Shown here piece by piece: positions 58,515-64,000 of a stretch of 64,000 bases of DNA. The position numbers were made by a program, and so were the translations under genes. The notes below the pieces were generated by a model. That model searched no databases. It was not told where the DNA came from and was given only the letters and a program-made list of their open reading frames with translations. The DNA comes from Maea johnstoni. Lineage: Eukaryota; Annelida; Polychaeta; Spionida; Magelonidae. How positions within the stretch are numbered: the first letter of the stretch is position 1; the number at the start of each line of letters is the position of its first letter. Location of the stretch: NCBI GenBank assembly GCA_963942565.1, contig OZ012700.1:22528717-22592716 (forward strand). The letters are read 5' to 3'.

Positions 58515-58607
58515 GATTATGATTTTCCTGTTTAATGGCTTGAGTGTGAGTATTTCCGTTCTTTTCTTGTTCCATAGGAACACATTAGTCTTTCACCTAT
58601 CCCAGTC
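58515..58607 (-). pseudogene. Untranslated remnant of the ZNF-4 tail
   Basis: Directly downstream of the ZNF-4 stop, the minus strand still aligns with the tail of the sister genes: TGTGTTCCTAT, then GCCATTAAACAGGAAAATCA, reading QAIKQENHNL and a stop. It is no longer in the translated part. Confidence 0.82.
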
Positions 58608-59924
58608 CTAAGGCTCACCTGACTCGGGACCTGAAGTATGAAGTGTCCGCTCCAAATGTGACTTCACATGCTGTTGCAGGTACGGGTTTGTAGTGAATTT
58701 CTCATGACAATATTCACACTGAAAGGGTTTTTCCTCTGTGTGTGTTCTTCTATGACTTACTAGTTGTGAATAGTGGGAGAACGCCTTGTTACAAACCTCA
58801 CACTTGAAAGGTGTTTCTCCTGTGTGAGTTCTTTTGTGCCGTATCAGATACGAAGACTGATGGAATGCTTTATCACATAAGTCACACTGGAATGGTTTTT
58901 CCCCTGTGTGAATTCTTTTGTGCAGCATCAAATTTGAAGACTGTGAGAATTTTTTTTCACATACGTCACACTGGAATGGCCTTTCTCCTGTGTGAATTCT
59001 TAAATGTCTTATCAGATGTGAAGAAATGGCGAATGATTTATCACATACCTCACATTCAAATGGTCTTTCTCCTGTGTGAATTCTTTTATGCGTTATTAGC
59101 TGTGAAGACTGGGAAAATGTTTTACCACATATTTCACACTGGAATGGTCTTTCTCCTGTGTGAATTCTTTCATGCGTTTTTAGCTGTGAAGACTGGGAAA
59201 ATGTTTTATCACATCTTTCACACTGGAAAGGTCTTTCTCCTGTGTGAATTCTTTTGTGTTGTACCAGATTTGTAGACCACAAGAATGTTTTATCACATAT
59301 CTCACACTTAAATGGCTTTAAAACTGGCTTCACTTCTGTGTGAACTTGTTTATGCACTGTCAGATGTGCTGGCTGGGCAAATGCTTTATCACATATCTCA
59401 CACTGGAATGGTCTTTCTCCTGTGTGAATTCTCTTATGCTGTGTCAGATGTGAAGACCTAGAAAATACTTTATCACATTGCTCGCACTGGAATGGTCTTT
59501 CTCCTGTGTGAATTCTCTTATGGTCTTTCAGATTTGAAGAAAAGGAGAATGTTTTATCACACACCTCACACTGGAATGGTCTTTCTCCTGTGTGAATTCT
59601 CTGGTGCGTTTTCAGATCTGAAGAACGGGAGAATGTTTTATCACACACCTCACACTGGAATGGTCTTTCTCCTGTGTGGATTCTCTGGTGGGTTTTCAGA
59701 TCTGAAGACCGGGAGAATGTTTTATCACATATCTCACAATGGAATGGTTTTTCTCCTGTGTGAATTATTTTATGTTGTATCAGACCTGAAGACTGGGAGA
59801 ATGTTTTATCACATATCTCACACTGGAATGGTCTTTCTCCTGTGTGAATGCTCTTATGCTCTATCAGATATGACGACTGTGCGAATTTTTTATCACATAA
59901 CTCACACTGGAATGCTCTTTCCAT
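58608..59924 (-). CDS. ZNF-4: C2H2 zinc-finger protein, 15 fingers, tail lost
   Basis: Predicted nuclear DNA-binding protein of 438 aa, on the opposite strand to the other three. Fifteen fingers have all ligands. The finger 7-8 linker is unusual (HTEVKPVLKPFKC instead of HTGERPFKC), about five residues longer. Fingers 3 and 4 are nearly identical neighbours (SRSSDLKTH twice). The last finger (FTTNPYLQQHVKSH) is the family's terminal type. The protein stops at GPESGEP, where the sisters go on with QQWVVVK; a CAG-to-TAG change explains the stop. The start is ATGG in the context GACCATGG, downstream of the shared exon. Loss of the tail should change any tail-dependent function. Confidence 0.92.
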   Translation of the reverse strand: MERAFQCELCDKKFAQSSYLIEHKSIHTGERPFQCEICDKTFSQSSGLIQHKIIHTGEKPFHCEICDKTFSRSSDLKTHQRIHTGERPFQCEVCDKTFSRSSDLKTHQRIHTGERPFQCEVCDKTFSFSSNLKDHKRIHTGERPFQCEQCDKVFSRSSHLTQHKRIHTGERPFQCEICDKAFAQPAHLTVHKQVHTEVKPVLKPFKCEICDKTFLWSTNLVQHKRIHTGERPFQCERCDKTFSQSSQLKTHERIHTGERPFQCEICGKTFSQSSQLITHKRIHTGERPFECEVCDKSFAISSHLIRHLRIHTGERPFQCDVCEKKFSQSSNLMLHKRIHTGEKPFQCDLCDKAFHQSSYLIRHKRTHTGETPFKCEVCNKAFSHYSQLVSHRRTHTEEKPFQCEYCHEKFTTNPYLQQHVKSHLERTLHTSGPESGEP

Positions 59925-60141
59925 GGTCTGGTCTCTTTTAAAGTTCTTTCTTATAGTGACATATGGGAGTCGTGCTTTTTAATTGAGTTGTGCAATTTCA
60001 ACAAACTGGCCTCATTTGGCTTTTGTTGCTCTTGAAAAACTGTTATACTTCTAAGACAGCTGCAATTATTTTTTTTGTGAAATCAGAAAAAGGTTCACCT
60101 AAACTTCAAGGTCTCTAAGACCATTTTCCTAAGTTTCATTA
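59925..60141 (-). other. Shared 5' exon sequence of ZNF-4
   Basis: The minus strand matches the ZNF-3 segment 46784-46990 (CTTAGGAAAATGGTCTTAGA, GCAGCTGTCTTAGAAGTATA). No strong pyrimidine-rich acceptor precedes it, unlike in the sisters, so its 5' border or splicing may differ. Confidence 0.6.
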
Positions 60142-61404
60142 CAGGAAATGCCCACATAGCCTTCCGTCCCTCAGACTCAACTTGGGGAGTCTGGGGGACG
60201 CAAGCACACTGTGATACAGCTGTGCTTCCTGTGTAGTTGCCGCCCTCTGTGTTCTCCCTTCCCTCCGTTGATCCAGGTCAAGTTCCTCCCTAGGGAACGC
60301 TGCCTCAGGCAGGCAGGCCCGGACGTTCTGGTTGTTATGTGTATTGGAGGGGGTGTCAACGCAAGGAGTGACAGCTTTTCAGATTTCCACTCGTTGAAGA
60401 AGGTTGAGTATAAAAGCAGTTTTTATTGGAAATGACTACCAAACAGTGGGATACTTAGGTAAGGAAGTATATAATACGACGGCTTACAGCTTAATATATG
60501 ATTTTAGCGTGCTCTTGAGGGCTGAAAATTGTATCTAGTGACATTCAGAAGTTCTATGTGACCATTTCCTGTCATGTTGAGGACTGAAAAGAAAGAGAGA
60601 ACATAATGAATAGAGGGGTAACAATAGAAAGATGGCTAAGATTAGATATAATTTTTTATCAGTTTGAGTTTCAATTTCTAGACATCTACTGATTACATTT
60701 TTGGAAATGCTGTGACCATGGGAGCGTGATCATAGTGTTTACAATCATACAATGAGAAGGTGGCTTAATATACCGTAAATTCTTGTAAATGTCGGACACT
60801 TTTTATTAATTACTATTTTCGTTGGAGATTTAACAATAATAGTCAAGTTCAGACACCAGGCCCAGATTCGCCGATAATATCACAATCAGTTGAAAGCTCT
60901 AGAAAATTAATTAGATCCGTCTGTTTCTGATTATCTCCCACATCGCTAACTTCGTAAACAATCTTCCCCCACATAACCCTCATTGTCAACTTACCTGACT
61001 AGTCATTTCGCTGCTATTCATACTAATTAAGTCATTCGATTTGATACAACACATTTGGCTCAAAGATTATGACAAGCCTTCACTTACAGAGAAGCTAACG
61101 GCGTGACTGTGCATTCCTGCTAGAACGTGGAGGGCAAGCAATTAACTAAACATGCTGTCAAACGTTTGCATGTGCTGTACTCACAAGCCTGCTTCAAATG
61201 CAATACGCGCAAGCGTTTGCGTTATAGTGAAGGAGTGTCTACCAGAAGTGTGCTAGACTAGTGCCAGTCCTTTAAGCCGCTTCTCGCCAATAATCTCTTA
61301 TCCATGAAGTGATTGTAGGACTGGCGCTAACCGACAGCGATGTCCATACCCTGATATTTATAATTTTTTGCTATTGACTATATGGTATGAACATCGACAC
61401 GCGG
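60142..61404. other. Intergenic, one GC-rich patch
   Basis: 60150-60440 is relatively GC-rich with short frames on both strands, none recognised. 60770-60800 (ACCGTAAATTCTTGTAAATG) looks like a transposon end without a found partner. No gene is supported. Confidence 0.4.
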
Positions 61405-61980
61405 CCCTATATGGTGCAATGTTATTTTCAAACTTTCTCCGTCGGTGTCAAATTTATCTCATACCTGACTGCACTAGGATGACTAATATGAGCTAGCAAT
61501 GTGTGCCGCTAACTTCGTGTGTCGGTAAAATCACTTTTAACGGAACGGCAGTCCAAAGATTTCTTGAGAGGGTTTGTTTATCAAATGGTCACCACTATCT
61601 TGCCGAGTTTGCGAGAGGTCAGAGCGAGATTTAATCAAAGAGCGACTTCTATTTGTAATTCGGCACATGCCGCCTATTGTTTATGAAAATGGTCTTGGGC
61701 CTGTCGCATGTGCCGAATTACAAATAGAAGTCGCTCTTTGATTAAATCTCGCTCTGACCTCTCGCAAACTCGGCAAGATGGTGGTGACCATTTGATAAAC
61801 AAACCCTCTCAAGAAATCTTTGGACTACCGTTCCGTTAAAAGTGATTTTACCGACACACGAAGTTAGCGGCACACATTGCTAGCTCATATTAGTCATCCT
61901 AGTGCAGTCAGGTATGAGATAAATTTGACACCGACGGAGAAATTTGGGAAAGTTTGAAAATAACATTGCACCATATAGGG
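61405..61980. mobile_element. 576-bp foldback element
   Basis: The left arm (61405-61670) and right arm (61706-61980) are nearly perfect inverted copies of about 270 bp, starting CCCTATATGGTGCAATG, around a 35-base loop. Differences are few (for example CTATCTTGCC against GGCAAGATGG, and a short insertion near 61942). No open frame. A transcript would fold into a very long duplex. Confidence 0.92.
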
Positions 61981-61987
61981 GTTATCC

Positions 61988-62035
61988 CCGACTCTAATAC
62001 CAATAACGTCAATATATAAAATGAGTATTAGAGTC
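61988..62035. repeat. Short stem-loop beside the foldback
   Basis: CCGACTCTAATAC pairs perfectly with GTATTAGAGTCGG around a 22-base AT-rich loop. Confidence 0.7.
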
Positions 62036-62434
62036 GGCCCCGGCTAGACTGGCGCTAGTCTAGAAGTGTGCCAGTAACTGATGTGTCTCTGGAGGAAATA
62101 GCTGGTAAGGTAACGACTAACGTACAATGTATTAAATTCACACGCACAGTTGGCATTTTTTGCGGGTGGGCCCGTGTCGCTTTTCTGCACTGCCTTCTGC
62201 TGTTTTATTAGTTTTATGTCTAATGGGTAGTAAAGCACTTTTTCATCCCAGGTTGGGAGAGCGATAATAGGGAAACTAAGATACTATATGGCTGACTATG
62301 TCTATAAGTTCAGTATTAGATAATCTACTACAAACAAACTAACAAACACCTGTTCTAATGGGGTCAAAGTCATCGTGAATCATGTGATCATTGTAATGGA
62401 TTATATGATGTTGCCATAGCAATGCCTAGCCCTA
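62036..62434. other. Intergenic
   Basis: No gene or matched repeat seen. Confidence 0.4.
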
Positions 62435-62970
62435 GCCATTGTTTTCCCACATAGTGCACACCAAAGTGTATTCAGTTTTCTACCCTCGGTCTTTGCCCTC
62501 GCCCGGTGTCATGGCAACCATATGTAAACAACTTTTAAATAAGGCCTTTTTTCATAAATCAAATGTACCTTTCCCATTAATTGAACATAAAAAATATGGC
62601 ATATTGCCATAGTAAAGGTAAAGGTATTCGGTCTATAGTCTTGTATCCACCAAAGTGCTCACACGACCTTCCTCCCCTAGCAGGCACTGTACATACAGAA
62701 ACCATTTCAATCCGCCGGGGGATATTCAGAGCAACTGGCAGCATATAGCGCACACACTCTAAGCACTGCCTTAGTAATGTGTATGGACATTGTCGTTTTG
62801 CCACACAGTGCACCTAGGGCTGGAACAAAGTGTTTTAGTGTCATTTGTTCACCTTGCCCGTCGTCATGGCAACCATATGTAAAAAACTTATGAAAGAGCC
62901 CTGGTTTCCACAAGTTAAAGGCACTTTTCCCAAAGATTAAACAGCAAAATATATTTTTTCATGATATAAT
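62435..62970. repeat. Two-copy duplication, ~355 bp apart
   Basis: 62435-62610 and 62790-62970 share CACATAGTGCACACC/CACACAGTGCACCTA, TCATGGCAACCATATGTAAA and an AT-rich end. Confidence 0.7.
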
Positions 62971-62975
62971 AGCCA

Positions 62976-63125
62976 TTAAGACCTCGCCAGGCAGCTGTGT
63001 TGGAAAACCCAAGGCCTCGGGAGGTCTGATGCATCTCACAGCCTCTGGCCTGCCCTCGGCTGTGAGATGCATCAGACCCCCTCGGCCTTGGGTTTTTCAA
63101 CGCAGCTGCCTGGCTTGATCTTAAT
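62976..63125. mobile_element. 150-bp palindromic element
   Basis: The arms (GCCAGGCAGCTG, AACCCAAGGCC, GTCTGATGCATCTCACAG) are mirrored around an ~18-base centre. The outer ATTAAG/CTTAAT borders could be part of the target or of the repeat. It is much richer in GC than the flanks. Confidence 0.82.
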
Positions 63126-63139
63126 CCCTATAATAAATG

Positions 63140-63590
63140 CTTGGGGGATGAGGAAAAAGTTGATGTATGTGAGAAGGGCTTTCCTAACCACTAAAAGGGG
63201 AGATAATAGGGCTGTCATTGACATCCTTTTTTTTTCGATGCGATCATTGACATTTTATTTTTCGATTCCGTTTATTTCAATTCGATTTTGAAGAACTGCA
63301 CTTATAGAATATTTTCCCATGTTCCACACTATTTTTGTGGCTAGAATCTTAAGATTCTCACAGAGCAAAGACAATGAAGGTTTTCTCAACACTTTTTGAT
63401 TGAATACTTGAGTTTCTCTTCAAAATTCTTTGTCATATCAATGACAGTCCTAGGAGATATAGGGCGCCACCCCCAGGTAGGGGGACACAACAGGTAGTGA
63501 GCTGGGAAAGGGGACCACTCGGTAGCTCCCCTGTAGTGGGGTGAGCCTGCGAGCCAAATCAGTAGCCAATCCTTACCTACCTACCTACCC
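63140..63590 (+). mobile_element. LINE 3' UTR fragment split by a MITE
   Basis: GAGAAGGGCTTTCCTAACCA at the left and GGGCGCCACCCCCAGG, GGTAGCTCCCCTGTAG and (ACCT)n at the right match the 3' UTR of the LINEs at 13310 and 33397. No coding part remains. Confidence 0.8.
63207..63452. mobile_element. hAT-like MITE inside the LINE fragment
   Basis: The ends TAGGGCTGTCATTGACAT and ATATCAATGACAGTCCTA lie between GGAGATAA and GGAGATAT (8 bp, one change). It is a shorter relative of 54028-54435. Confidence 0.85.
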
Positions 63591-64000
63591 TACATATAAC
63601 TAGGTTAACACAGATGTAAGCAATGGTGTTACATTTTTAGAAGATGTGTGTCTTGCTCTTACCGCCAGAAAAAGTAAACACTCGCAAACGTTAGATGACT
63701 TAGATCCTGAACGATTTTCTACATGAAGGCCTAGAGTTAAAGACAGGTGTATAAATATAATTACTATTGTCTTTATTTGCGCTCATAATTTGTTTTTAAC
63801 AGCATTTGGGTGATCTGGAGGCGGTTGGGGTCTTTAGATAACCAACCCCATATTTGGATTTGGATGCCGACATAACAAAGGTAGATCAAATTCATTTTGG
63901 GGCCTATCTAAATTTGGGGGGTCATTAATAAAAATGGCCAAGTAGTAGATAACATGGTCTTAATAGGGATGTTTGGCACAATCCCACATGGAATTACGGT
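63591..64000. other. Intergenic, window end
   Basis: No gene or recognised repeat seen. Confidence 0.4.

Noticed and set aside
60177-60435. Short frames on both strands in a GC-richer patch near ZNF-4
   Set aside because: No known motif on either strand; could be part of an unrecognised repeat, so no gene is called.

Overview
The window looks like a stretch of an animal nuclear genome, most likely a marine invertebrate. It is AT-rich, gene-poor and crowded with DNA transposons. The metazoan signs are long arrays of C2H2 zinc fingers, a HARBI1/Myb-type Harbinger transposon, tRNA-derived SINEs, LINE 3' ends with (ACCT)n tails, and hAT-like, piggyBac-like and pogo-like MITEs. I cannot name the species. 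One 200-base N gap lies at 17953-18152.

Host genes. The only convincing host genes are four related C2H2 zinc-finger genes: ZNF-1 (24500-26491, +, 22 fingers), ZNF-2 (40720-41931, +, 12 fingers left beside a decayed array), ZNF-3 (46991-48814, +, 20 fingers) and ZNF-4 (58608-59924, -, 15 fingers). Each has an uninterrupted coding exon. All share a non-coding 5' exon sequence, and ZNF-1 to -3 keep a clear splice acceptor in front of it. ZNF-1 to -3 end in a shared tail containing PQQWVVVK and two or three psi-K-x-E (SUMO-site-like) motifs. ZNF-4 has lost this tail to a stop codon. Zinc-finger debris of the same family lies at 4190-4290, 19545-19700 and 20024-20090. No KRAB, BTB or SCAN domain is visible.

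Mobile DNA, left to right. 467-1191 is a fossil Crypton-type tyrosine recombinase. 6445-11570 is a nearly whole Harbinger element with two intact-looking spliced genes and younger insertions inside it. 13075-23523 is a patchwork of two local duplications (5540-6150 with 20285-21493, and 13075-15770 with 21494-23523). Because one copy often keeps the empty site, insertions and their target-site duplications can be read directly. 33060-37680 and 38745-39510 form a third duplicated pair. The first copy carries a hairpin element, a 5'-truncated LINE holding a 2.5-kb Sola-like DNA transposon, and a 358-bp insertion with a 10-bp target duplication. 41.9-43.3 kb and 51.8-52.7 kb are clusters of TTAA-inserting MITEs. 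61405-61980 is a 576-bp foldback.

How the parts may relate. The zinc-finger genes show block duplication, unequal recombination and decay, which fits a fast-evolving DNA-binding family sitting among active transposons. A SUMO-tail silencing role is inference only. The remaining intergenic DNA holds no gene I can support.
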